Shown here piece after piece: positions 50,201 to 61,364 of a stretch of 64,000 nucleotides of DNA. The notes beneath the pieces are model-generated. The model searched no databases and was not told where the DNA came from. It was given only the letters and a program-made list of their open reading frames with translations. This DNA comes from Vitrella brassicaformis. Taxonomy: Eukaryota > Sar > Vitrellaceae. A program made the position numbers and the translations under genes. Position 1 is the stretch's first letter, and every line of letters starts with the position of its first letter. The DNA is taken from assembly GCA_001179505.1 (NCBI GenBank), contig CDMY01001057.1:100042-164041 (forward strand). The letters are read 5' to 3'.

Positions 50201-51793
50201 CGGTCAGCACCACACCGGCCGACCGGCCCTCCACAGCCCAGCCGTCAGCCCGACCGGACGAGTAAGGCAGCAGACACAATCGGTCCGCCGTGTGGCCTTT
50301 CGCTGACAATGTGGCCAATGTGTGTGCAGCTTCCCCCCGGCTGATGGCATGGCTCAGCTGCGGGCTGAGCTGAATGACGCCATCGACAAGAAGGAGAGGT
50401 CAGACGGACACCACACGGCTGTGTGTGTCTGTGACGCAGCCAGACTGTCGCGTGTTGGTCTGTGTATCGTCCATGCCTGTGAGCAGTCTGGAGGCTCAGT
50501 ACGGCGATGTGCTTGAGGCCCGTCGGCGGGCGACCGAACGCGTCAAGGAGCTCAAAACAAAAATACGACGACTCAGATACGTCACACCCAAGTGAGCGAT
50601 ACACAAAAGGAGAAGGTCCCACACAGCAGCTCCACTCTGTGTGCTGTTGATGCAGTCTGAGCCAGGATGTGTTGGCGTCATTGGCCACTGCTGCTGAAGT
50701 GCGTGGGTTCGAGGCCAAGATCAATCGCGAGGAGGAACGGCTCGACGAGCTGCTCGTGGCCGCCTGCCAGCATGCCACCCAGCTGCAGAGCGGCGCACTC
50801 AAAGCCAAGAGGGCACCCGCAGCCGAGCAACAGAGCGCCCCGGCCGCTGCCGCTCCCTCCTCTGCAGATGGGTGGGATGGGGAGAGAGGGATGACCATGT
50901 TCAGTGCATCTCTGTGTCGCTCCGTTGTGTGTGTATCAATCAGGTGTGGCTTGCCAGTGTGTCATGAAATGAGTGTGTTGCTGAACGAGTCGTCGACTGA
51001 GGAGCAGCTGATCGAGGCCACAGAGCACATCCGATGCGACATAGACCAGTAAGACAGAGCGCTCCCCATGCCAACCAACAGCCATACCCCTGCACACGTA
51101 TGTGTGTGTCAGGCTGGAGTGTGACATCTCTCGGATGACGGAGGACCACATCAAGGCCGAGGCGGCCCTCCAGACACTCGAGCAAGAGCACCACACACTG
51201 CAGCAAGAGGCAAACAAACGGTAACCAAACGCCCGCCGACACACACACACAGCCCGTTATGCGCCTCTCTCTCCCTGTTTGTTTGTCCATCGTCAGGCTG
51301 ACCCCTACTCGTCTCGAGTCGCTCACGAGCATCGCAGCGGTGGACGCCTTCAGGCGCGACATCAAGAAGGCCAAACAGGAGCTGCGAGATCTGGCCAGAG
51401 ACGCCGCTGTGCGTCACGCTGCACTCGAGAAGGAGGAGACGGATGCCGCTGCCGCTGCCTCTGGCGATGGCGGGGAGGGCACCTGCGTTATGTGCATCTC
51501 CGAGCGGCCAATCGTGGTATTCTTCCCGTGTCTGCAGGTCAGCGGCCACACACACGAATCACATGCCGTTGCACGTCATTGTGTGTGTGTGTATGCAGAA
51601 GTGTCTGTGCGAGGGGTGCTGGCGTGAGATGGCGGCGGCCCACGATACGGCCAAGAGGGAGAAGGCGCGGCTGGAGGCGCTGGAGCGGCGAGTGCCTGAT
51701 AGCATCGCCCGGGACGCCCAGCTCAAGTGTCCGATGTGCAACCAGGAGGCCCACTACGCCAGCACCGTCGACGGCATCCGAACAGCCACGTGA
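47223..51793 (+). CDS. Ankyrin-repeat, coiled-coil protein with degenerate C-terminal RING finger
   Basis: Starts at 47223 (MGDFFANLKKDLAGGKKALY). Many exons. A long second exon (about 47586-48234) contains KWTQGRAMSFIKTMARKERQ and degenerate ankyrin-like segments (RHALQACVVHGAAGSLEVLL). Clear ankyrin sequence is at about 49261-49407: GNTLLHLAAINGWSRVVDWL and GVDAEAVNTEGLTALDEARR. Lys/Glu-rich helices (EERMAREKEERAARKREQKR), a Pro/Ser-rich linker and several short coiled-coil exons (50380-51440) follow. The C-terminus is RING-like: CVMCISERPIVVFFPC, then CLCEGCW and LKCPMCNQEA, so the zinc-ligand cysteines are there, but the usual His of PCGH is Gln/Lys (PCLQ|KC across an intron). If folded, it would be an atypical RING E3 ligase or a zinc-binding adaptor. 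The stop is at 51791-51793. Confidence 0.8.
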
Positions 51794-52489
51794 CGACAAG
51801 ACCATGAGATAGACCGCTCTGTATCCCTGTGCGTTCATTTAAGGGCATTCTAGTTAGTCGGTCGCAGGCTAACATCTGACAGGGGGCGATACAGAGAGGG
51901 TATCGCTGTCGGGCACCGGGCCTATGTATCTATCTATTTGTATGTATCTCTCGGATCTGATGTATTCATATGGCATTTATCGCGGAGACTTGAGTCATTA
52001 GATGGTCGTGTCTGCCTCGATGGCAGGCAGCCATGGACCTCTTCATGCATCCTGTGCGTTGTGCACCAACGCAGCCAGTGGCATCGAAATCGCCGGCCAC
52101 GTGGATGACATCCCATGCAAGACAGGCAATTTTCCACCCCTACGTGCGTGTTTTGTAGGGCGTACGGATCCGTTCGAATGTATGTATTTGTGTCCGTCCA
52201 TGTATTGCAGTCGGTCGGTGCACATGTGTGACCAGTGAACTTTTATACAGCGACTACGGGGTCGTCATGGATTCAATCCTTCCGCATATATATAAGCAAG
52301 ATTAATTTGTATTCGAAACGCATATGCGCATTCAACGTATTATCGATTCCACACGCTGCATGCATGCTTTCATGAGCCATCCATTTATGTGTCTGTTCCA
52401 TCCACTGTCTGTTCACGCTCTTTGTCTTTGTCTGGTATTCATTTGTGTGCGTCTTTGTTTGTCTGTTTGTTTGTCTCATCCTCGTTCGC
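51794..52489. other. Convergent intergenic region
   Basis: AT-richer than its surroundings, with (TATG)/(TATC)-like runs near 51922-51950. No gene seen. Confidence 0.45.
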
Positions 52490-53429
52490 TCACTTGCGGC
52501 CTGAGGCAAAGGCATCCACAAATACAACATGTACATTGCATGTTGTCTGCTGCCATTACTTCCTGTCTACCGCATACGTACCTCTGTTGGCTGATTTGCG
52601 GTAGTTGTTGGTGCGTTTGGCCTTGTGAGGGCTGCGCTTCTTGGCCGCCGTCTGCTCGCCCTCTCGCTTTTCCTCTCCGTCCGCGACAGCATCCACCATC
52701 TCACACTCTACTGCACACATCCATCCATCCATCAAAGTAGGACACACACCACATACACAGCTGGTCTCCCCCCCTGTGTGTGCGTGTGAATCACCTGTCT
52801 TGCCGTATTCGATGAGCTGGGCCACGGTGTACGTGCGGAAGATGACGTCGGGCGGGGGTCTGGTCGGCATGGTCGCGAGGATGCTCAGGTAGCTTTCGAT
52901 CGTCTGGCAGCTCTTCTCGACCTTCGTCGTCGGCACCACCACAATCTCAGCACGACGCTCATACACTGACACCGAACGCTGCACACACGAAAATGCACAC
53001 CGACACACTCTCCTCCCTCCCTTCCCCCCTCCCTCCCTCCCTCCCTCCCATGTGCCTCTTGTTTGTCCGCTCTTGACGTCACCTGTGTGTGATCGATGGC
53101 CGCGTCTGTGTCTGCCGTGTGCTTCTTGTTGGCCTTGATGGGTGTGAATTGGCTGGGCGGGTTGGCAGTGAGGAACCAAGGCAGAGACGAGACACCACCA
53201 CCACCACCAGCAGCAGCAGGGGACTCAGTGACGGCAGTGGTCGTCGACGGCATGAAGACCGGCGCGAAGGGGTTGAGGCGAGACGACGCAAGCTGATGCG
53301 ACAACGAAGCGGAACTCTCCCTGCACAATCACACCAAAAACAGTAGCCCATCATTGCTTGATTGACTGATTCATTGATTTACTTGCGGTAGGGGCGGAAC
53401 GTCGGCACAGAGAGAATGATGGGCTTCAT
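52490..53429 (-). CDS. Short protein of unknown function
   Basis: Not recognised. Starts at 53429 (MKPIILSVPTFRPYRK). Exons 53429-53383, 53320-53083, 52978-52795 and one from 52710 are frame-consistent. The last exon either reads on to a stop at 52556 or uses the strong donor GTACGTATG (about 52586) to join an 11-nt terminal exon at 52500-52490 ending in GRK*. The protein has a Ser/Thr/Gly-rich linker (STTTAVTESPAAAGGGGGVS), a conserved-looking segment (YERRAEIVVVPTTKVEKSCQ, YLSILATMPTRPPPDVIFRT, YTVAQLIEYGKTG) and a basic C-terminus (KKRSPHKAKRTNNYRKS) that could be a nuclear-localisation signal. About 200 residues. Confidence 0.65.
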
Positions 53430-53531
53430 GACGGCTGCTTTGCTTTGCTTGCTTGCTTTGCTTACAGAGGAATTCACAATCGACCGGTTTGCTTTTGCTT
53501 GTCGTGCGTACAGTACACACATGAATTCGAT

Positions 53532-53616
53532 CCGGGACGCCCAGCTCAAGTGTCCCGTGTGCAACCAGGAGGCCCACTCTGCCAGCACAGTCGACGCCAT
53601 CCGAACAGCCGCCTGA
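53532..53616 (+). pseudogene. Duplicated copy of the 3' end of the RING gene's last exon
   Basis: 85 bases that match 51709-51793 with 8 mismatches and no gaps in my by-eye alignment. It encodes RDAQLKCPVCNQEAHSAST followed by VDAIRTAA and an in-frame stop, parallel to the RING gene's own C-terminus. The zinc-ligand CPxC is kept. No further RING sequence precedes it, so it is a gene fragment or an alternative terminal exon. It lies about 100 bp upstream of the minus-strand gene's start codon. Confidence 0.8.
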
Positions 53617-54067
53617 TCGGCAGCACACCACATAGATAGACAGACCACCCACAAGCGTGGACAGACCTGAGTTGTAGCTCATGCGCCGATGGCCTGCATC
53701 CAGTCATGGCTTGTAGATGCGTACCTCTATGTTCTCTCAGACCCCTTCATTCAGCTGCATGCTTGCTTCATGCACCTGTGTGACTGACCCTCCAGCGGTG
53801 TTCACGTCACTCACCGTCCATGTTTATAGTCTGTGAATACTATGTACTTTGCAAGTACTTTGCTACCGTCCATGAATTCATTCATTGTCATTCATTCCAT
53901 ACTTTGCATACCGATACCGATATACAGTATGTGCGCATGCTGTGTGTTCTGCAATGAGAGATCTCCATCAGACAAGCCATCAGATGTCATCCGATCCATT
54001 TGCAAGCTCAAGCTGCGGATCGCTCTCGGGGCTCCGCCTCTTTCCCGCTTTGCATCCCTCTTTAACG
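53617..54067. other. Intergenic region upstream of the tubulin carboxypeptidase gene
   Basis: AT-richer sequence with repeated ATTCATTCATT and TACTTTGCA words (53836-53910). Likely 5' region of the gene starting at 54068. No separate gene seen. Confidence 0.4.
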
Positions 54068-56910
54068 ATGGAGAGGACGCCAAAGGCGGTCAGGAAGACT
54101 CCTCGGAAGCGCCGCAATCCACCTGAGAGTGGTGATGTCATCTCAGTCGTTCGCCCCATCAACTTACTGGACGAGCGGGAGCGCTTCATGATCAGCGTGG
54201 GCGTCCTGCCGAAGTCTCCAACGCCCTCCAGCCCTCTGCCGACCGCCCCTCTGTCCATTTCAGCCCCCTCCTCCGCAAGCAACACGTTTCTGCTGGCGCC
54301 TTCGTCTTCCCTCCACATCCTGCCCCCTCTTGTGAACCGACCTCAGCCGCCCGTTGAGTCACATGAGTCGTCAGAGGCGCTCGACGGTGCCCTGCCGCGG
54401 CGCAGCATGTCATCTTCGCAGCTGATGGCCAGTGAGGACGACCGGGCGGCGCTCGAGGGGTGGGAGGAATCGAATGGTCTGCAGAGGAGGAGCTCGTCGG
54501 AAGAGGCAGAAGCAGACGCAGCGACAACGGATGCAGAGAAGCCATCATGTGTTGCAGCGGCTTCGGCATGTGACCCTGAGGACACGAGCGGTGTTTCTTC
54601 AACGACCGAGCTGATCCTGGGGGACTGCGACGGGCAGCATCATCCCTCGTTCCTTGTGCAGGGGTCTATTGCGCGGTCACTGCATTCGATAAGGAGCCGC
54701 AACTCTCCCCCTCTCCGGCCATCCAACAGCCCCCCCACGCCCCTCCCCCCGCTCTCCCCAGAGTCGCCAGAGCGACGAGCAAGCGCAATCAATCCCGCCT
54801 TGGGGCACATCAGCGCAGACTCTGACGAGGAGGGCAGTGATGCAGATGAAGACATCGGGCCTCCCATGTCTTGTGGCGAGAGGATGCGGTCGAATCCTGT
54901 CTCGTCTGATGACTGCCCCGTGCTGCCGAGACACAAGCCTCGGCAGGGCAAGCACATGCCGTCCCTGACCAACTCGCCCGACTCGTCACAGGCCCCCTCG
55001 CCAATCATCCAGTCGCCCAAACGACGCCTCGTCCCGCCTCAAGACGAGTCTTCAGGGAGGCTTCCTGCCGTCTCTGACCCCCCCTCCCCCTCCCCCCTGC
55101 TGCTGCTCGATCGAGCGCGGAGAGCAGACCCCCACCCGCCCTCATCAGCTATCGACGAGTCCCACCTGCCGTCTGCGCTGTCTTCCCCTCAGCTGCCCCA
55201 GCCACATGGTGAGTCGAGTTTTCCCCTGCTGGGCAGGCATATGCATGGCCTGGGGAAGGGCAGTATCGTCCTGGACCCGCTGAACAATGACAGGAGGAGA
55301 GATGTTGAGGCGGGGGTGCCGTACGACCCGCAGTTCCGCTATGCAACGCCGGTCCCCAGACACGTCTTTCAGCGATTTGGGACTGCTAGCGGTGGGCAAC
55401 GACGGCAGCTATGCGGAGGGAGCATCAAGGAATTGACGCGTCAATGGTGTTGTTGTTGTGCAGATCAGTATTTGAATCAGGCAGTGATTGTTCTGGAGAC
55501 GGTGCTGAAGAAGTATGGCTCATACGAGAGGTATGTTGAGGAGAACGGCGGCCCCATGATCGGGCAGGACGCCATCATGAAGATCGTCGACGAGTACCTC
55601 GACATCCACCAGCTTAGGGGAGACATATCTGTGGTCTTCTGCCCCAACCTCGTCGCATTCGGTCAGCAGCACAAACAGACACACACACACGCCTCTGTGG
55701 GTCAATGTGAGCGCGTTTTTTGTCGACACAGCGTCGTTTAAGATGGTGAATAAGCAGCCGGTGCTCAACTTGCGTGCCGAGGGCATGCGAGAGAAGTGGG
55801 TGCAGGGGTGCCTCCACCACGAGATCGGTACCCACTTCCTCAGGCGCCTCAACAACGCCAGACAGCCATGGGCAAAACGGGCCAAGAGGAAGGGGAGAAA
55901 ACTCCTCCTCGAAGACAAAAACCCTACCGTAAGCTCTGTCTGTCTGTCTGTCTCCCGTCGGGTCGGTCGTGTGTGTCGGTGGTGAGCGGGAGAATTGCGG
56001 TGTTTGTATTTATGTGTGTGTGCAGGAGGAAGGTTTTGCGACCATCAACACGCTCATCGACCGTGAGGGCCACCATCTGTGGAGGGCCGCCCTGGCCTAC
56101 TACACATGCTACATGGCAACTCAGGTCAGTCAGTACACACCCAAGCCAAGCCAAGCCCTGGATGGATGGATGGATACGCTCACATCGGCTGTCTGTCTCC
56201 CCGTGCTATGCGTGTCTCAGATGTCGTTTTCTGCTCTGTTTGACCATCTTGCAAGGTTTCTCGAGGACCCAGACTCACGGTAGGGAAGAGTGAGACGTCA
56301 ACACCGGCTCAGTCAGCATCATGAACACCTCATTTGTGGTGCCTCTCATTGTCTTCAGCTGGGATTTTTGTATGCGTGCTAAGCGAGGGCTGACCGACAC
56401 AAGTCGGCCAGGGGGATTCTGCAAGGACCAGGTGGGCACAAAGAAAGGACACACCGGTGAACAGACAGACAAAACCGCCTTCGTGAATCGTCTCTTGGAT
56501 GGGTGTGAACGAACATGCAGATGTACCTGACCGGTGCACTGACTGTTCTGAGGCGCAGGAAGGAGATCGACTTCCGAGTAAGCCGACCAAGTCAGACAAG
56601 AACCGAGCTCTTTCCTCACCATCACTGTCTCCCTGCAGGCGCTTTACATGGGCAAAGTGAGCCTCGACGATGCCGAGCGACTCAAAAGGTAAACAGAATG
56701 ATGGAGCAACAGACAGGGGTGCGTGTGGATGGATGGATGGATGGATTTGCGTCTTGCTGTGTGCTCTGCTGTGTCTGTCGCAGGGAGGGCATAGCCGTGT
56801 TGGATGGTCTGAAGCTGCCCGTCTTCCTGCAAGACGAGGAGGCGTACCGAAGGAAACTGGACGTGGTCGTGGAATGCAATGGCCTGTCCGATGATGTGCT
56901 CTGCACCTGA
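54068..56910 (+). CDS. MATCAP/KIAA0895-type tubulin tyrosine carboxypeptidase (DUF1704)
   Basis: Putative zinc metallopeptidase related to the microtubule-associated tyrosine carboxypeptidases, which remove the C-terminal tyrosine of alpha-tubulin. Start is 54068. The first ~430 residues are Ser/Pro-rich, apparently disordered. The catalytic part: YLNQAVIVLETVLKKYGSYE, FCPNLVAF, VLNLRAEGMREKW, the zinc site LHHEIGTHFLRRLN (HExxxH), EEGFATINTLIDREG with the expected third-ligand Glu, LWRAALAYYTCYMATQMSFS, RAKRGLTDTSRPGGFCKDQM, YLTGALTVLRRRKEIDFRAL, and YMGKVSLDDAERLKR. These follow the family order throughout. A 96-nt in-frame stretch (about 55391-55460s) within the first exon looks like a retained-phase intron because removing it gives FGTASDQYLNQAV. 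Stop at 56910. Activity on tubulin is inference from the family. Confidence 0.9.
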
Positions 56911-57415
56911 CTGTGTGTCCTCATCATAGCCCCGGAGCACAGCACACATCGCTGTCCTCCGCCTGCCCTGCGTGTCTGTGGGTCTGCGTGGAGTGGAGGA
57001 GGTGCATACCGCTGTTTTTGCCGTCCTTGATGCCGCTTTGCAATGTGCAACTTCATGCCAGGTGTGTGCTGACTCCTTGCGCACATTTGTGGACATCCGG
57101 AGCAGATATTTTTGGCGGGGAATTTTGAGAATCATGCCACGAGGCAGATCGCCAAACCCCAGAAACCCTTCGCCTCGCCAGCCTTCGCCTTTTCGCGCCT
57201 TTGAGCGGCGCTGCGTCAGCCTTGCGCGTGTGAGCATCCGATGTGATGATCCCCCTGTCCATCCTGTCAGTTTCGCCCAGTACACCCAGTGCGTGATCTG
57301 CCCATCCTCCCGCCTCTGAGCAGCAGGGGATCTCACACAGGGAGTGCACCCGTCAGCTCACACACGCATCGGCGCCCGCTGTCTCGCGTGCGCGCCAGAG
57401 GGAAGGAGAGAGGAC
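56911..57415. other. Intergenic spacer, 5' region of the RRM gene
   Basis: About 500 bp between two same-strand genes. No gene or RNA feature recognised. Confidence 0.4.
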
Positions 57416-60400
57416 ATGGCGGCCACCGGCAGCAAGATCCGCGTCGGCAACATCCACCCCCTGACGCCCAAGGGTGAGCAGGCGACACCATCTCACGCAC
57501 ACGAGGCCTCCCGGCACACACACAGGCGGAGAAAGGTGCGGGATGAGTCATGTCGTGGCGGTTCCCCGCATGTGTGTGTTCAGAGAAGCTGATCCAGGAG
57601 TTCCAGCAGTATGGCCACGTGTTGGAGGTGGATGTGGGCGACGACTGCGCCTACGTGACGTTCGAGCGGTCCGCATCGGCGCGGGCGGCGTGCGCGGATG
57701 CACACACCATCATGGGCCGAAGGGTACGAGTCGACAGGCGTGTCGTGTGTGGGGTGTCACCAGGCCAGATGCATGTCGCCGTTCGTGTGTGCGTGTGGTG
57801 TGGACCTGGGCGTGTGTGGTGGTGTGTTTGTGTGTGTTTGTATTTTGTGTCTGTGTCTCTCTGTGTCTGTGTGAGCAGTTGTCCCTGCAGTACGTTGCTG
57901 AGCCTCTCATCGGGGCCTGCAAAGTGTTCGTGGGAGGCGTGCCTAACGTGTCGGAAGGTGCACATCACATCCACACATCAAATCCACACGGACACAGACA
58001 CACGGACACATACGCAGATCTAACTCTGTGTGTCTGGTGTTTGCATGCAGAGATCTTCACGCAGTACTTCTCCAAGTTCGGCAAGATCCGCCACTCCACC
58101 GTCTACTTCCACCCAGTCACCGGACGCCCCCGAGGTATGCCATCACAACCACACACACGCAACAGGCCTGTTGCACTTGGGTGTATGCTATGCGTCGTGT
58201 CGTGTCGTGTGTGGTGTGGTGTGGTGTGTTGTGTTGTGTTGTGCAGGTTTTGGTTTTGTTGAGTACGAGACTGAGGACGGTGCGTTGGAGTGCCTCAAAC
58301 ACTACCGATCACACAGCCTCATGGGCAAATGGGTCAGTCAGTGAGTGGCTGGTGCACACACACACACACCCATCCCTCCATTGTGTGCACCCATGTGTGT
58401 GTCTGCGTGTGTGTAGGTTGAGGTGAAGCGTGCGGTGTTGGCTGACAGCGACCAGCCGCACCCCTGCCCCGCCAACCCCAAGAAGCACCTCAACTTCTCC
58501 CGCCGGGGTCCCAACCGATACTCCAACACAAACAACATCCACAACGACCACTACACCCACCACCAGCAGCACCAGCCATACCGCACCATGCAGCCCTTCA
58601 ACAAACGCGGCTACCACGGCGGATCAGGCGGTGGTGGAGGGGGTGCTGGTCACGGTAGCGGTGGTGTTGGTGCCGGGGGAGGTGGTGCAGGTGGGTTCAT
58701 GGGGCGCGGCAACGCGTGGAACCAGGAGGAGCGCAACACACACGCGTTTGAGAGGCAGAAGGTCACGCTGTGGGCCAAGCGCGACCCGGCACACAATGGT
58801 GAGCACATAGGGGAGGGAGGGAGGGAGGGAGGAAGACCAAACAGATCTTTCAGTGACATCATCACGCGTCCTGTTCTGTCTGGGTGTTGGTATGTTGGTC
58901 AGGTACAGGCGTTGGTTCGTCGTCGGTGTCCAAGCCCCCGGAGGACCCCCACGCGGCGCAGCACCAGCGTTACATCAACCCGGCAGTAACCGAGACGGCC
59001 CACCCCACACCGGGGCACCACACACCCGAGCAGACCACCATCCCAGCCGCACACGAGCCGCCCGCCATACTGCCCACACCCACACACATGAAGAAGACCA
59101 TGACCGGCGGACTCGCCGGTGGCTGCGGCCCCTCCGTGTCGCAGCAGATGGGCATCCAGCAGCAGGGCGACCACCAGTGGCAGTACCAGCACCAGCAGCA
59201 GGGGTACGGCGGCGCGGCGTTTGGTGGGGGCATGGGTCACGGACAGCCGATGGGCGGCGGTCAGACGGTGATGCCCGGCCTCATGTCTGGCCCCCCTGGT
59301 GGCGCGATGAATGGCATGCCGCCTGCCATGGCCATGCCGATGGGCCACCAGGGCGGTGCGGGCATCATGGGGGGACACCCCACGATACAGATGATGCCAC
59401 CCAACGACATCCACATGACGGGCGGCGGCGGCGGCGGCGGCGGCGGCGGCCAGGCGTTCCCCACCCCACACACACCCCACGGACACGGCATGGCGCCCTA
59501 CCCCTACCCTGCACCTGCACCCGCCATCCCGCAGCCGCAGCCGCAGCCGCACATGGGCGGCCGCCCCACTGGACCATACATGCCGCAAGTGCTGACCGTG
59601 GAGCAGCACTGCCCCACCACCCCCACCAACACCACCACCATGACGCAGCATTCCACTAAGGCAGACGGAGGTGGCCAGTGGCGCGACTTGGGCGGTCGCC
59701 AGGAGATCGATTTGCCGTCGTCCAACCTGGTGCTGGTCAAGCAACAGGGCCAGGAGGGTCAGGGAGGTGAGGAGGGCGACTGCAAGGAGGGTGAGAAGGG
59801 TGGCTGCGCCAAGGGGCAGGGCGGCGGGTGCAAGAAGGGGGCGGATAGCGCCGCCGGCAAGGAGGCACACGCAGGTGCGTACACACATCACATCACATCG
59901 ACACAAATGGATGCGCCTGTCCCTCCGTCACGCATTCGTTGGTGTGTGTGGCTTTCTTGGTATCCTCACTCAGGTAGCGGTAGCGTTGAGGACATGGTGG
60001 CGATGCGCATCGGGTTCGTCCAGGAGAAGGAGGGCGGGCAGTCGACCACCACGCCGCCCACCACCTGCACCCTCCCCGCCTCGCTCCTCAAGGCCGAGGA
60101 CGCCAAGGCCACCAACGGGGCCTTCATGATGCTCCGCGAGACATACGGCCTCCCCCGCACGCACAACCACACACTCGTCTACTACACCAACACCAAAGCC
60201 AAGACCAACACCGACACCGACAAGACCAGCAACACCGAGGGCGGCGTGGTCGGGACCATGGGGGAGATGGTGGAGGTGGAGTCCCTCCAGATGCTCATCG
60301 ACAAGGCGGCGGAGGGCCTGGCCTTCTACTGGCACGCACAATCGTCCACTCGCGTCCCGTCGGGCACGGCGAGTGAGGAGGGCAGCAAGACACCCGGCCG

Positions 60401-60536
60401 CCCATCCAAGCAGAGCAGCAGCGACGGAGGGCGTAGCACACCCGACGAGAAAACGGGCGGTGTGGCCAAGGGGGCCGGTGCTGACAAGGGCATCGGCAAG
60501 GAGGAGGTGGTGGGGGCGGGTGCCACGGAGGCGTAG
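57416..60536 (+). CDS. RNA-binding protein with two RRM domains and Gly/Gln/His/Met-rich linker
   Basis: hnRNP-like RNA-binding protein. Starts at 57416 (MAATGSKIRVGNIHPLTPK). The first RRM continues EKLIQEFQQYGHVLEVDVGD with RNP1-like DCAYVTFERS. The second RRM has RNP2-like CKVFVGGVP, EIFTQYFSKFGKIRHSTVYF and RNP1 GFGFVEYET, and ends VEVKRAVL, as in DAZAP1/Musashi/hnRNP A-type domains. The first RRM's RNP1 lacks the usual Gly/Phe pair and may bind RNA weakly. Then come a Gly-rich segment (including a GGN codon run), a His/Gln-rich segment, a Met/Gly/Pro-rich segment with ten glycines at about 59421-59450, and an acidic/Lys-Gly-Cys segment (GGEEGDCKEGEKGGCAKGQG). The final 170 residues (after 59970) look globular (SLLKAEDAKATNGAFMMLRE, MLIDKAAEGLAFYWHA). 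Stop at 60534-60536. Role in mRNA processing or granules is inference. Confidence 0.9.
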
Positions 60537-61330
60537 GTAGTGGTTGGTCGGCCTCGGTGGGCGGCCGGGCTGGTGGGGGTGGTATGTCTGGCCACTCCAC
60601 CACCCCCCATCCCCCCGCGAGACAGACAGTCTCAGTCCAATAATATAGGTAGGGGAGTGATTAGGGGGCTGTGGCGCATGGCAGGGACGGATTGACGGAT
60701 CGACGGATGGATCGCTTAGTGGTTGCGTGGCGTGCATGGCTGGCTGGCTGGCCGGCTGATCACCTTCTCTCAGCGGTCGGTGCCTTCACTCACTCCCTCC
60801 CTGTCTGCCTGTCTGTGTGCGTCGTCGCGTCATGTCTTCCATCGCTATGTCCTTATTGGTATGGCCTGCCTGCCTCCCTCCCTCTTGCCTTGTCTGCCTG
60901 CCTGCCTGTCTGCCCGTTTGCCTGTATGGTCGTGCGTGAGGGCACCTGGGGGCACATCATTCATCCTACCTACATACACACATGCCACCACATCCCATGC
61001 ATGCTCAGCACCACACGCCGATCATTGCCATGCATCACACTGCATTCCATTGCATTCCATTGCATCCCATCGCATCTCACGGTGTGAAGCTAGCTTATTG
61101 CGTGCCTGCTGCTGCTTAGAGGGTCTTAGAGGGTTGTTTCAATCCATGCCTATGAAGCCATGCGCGTCGGCGACCTACTGATGCATCGATCCATCGACTT
61201 ACCGATTGGCGTGTATTGTATGCGTGTGGATGAATGTGCAATTTTCCGATTGACTGACTGGCTCCTTGCACCGTCTGCGTCATGTGGCATGCGTAGACAG
61301 ACGGGCGGACGGATCTGTCAATACGGTCGA

Positions 61331-61364
<34 letters not shown>

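Noticed and set aside
55211-55238. 28-nt GTGAGT...GGCAG stretch that looks like a tiny intron in the carboxypeptidase gene
   Set aside because: Removing it breaks the reading frame, and the unspliced frame continues sensibly; also shorter than the other introns.
58899-59906. 335-codon minus-strand ORF
   Set aside because: Shadow of the Gly/His/Pro-rich RRM protein exon; composition explained by codon complement.
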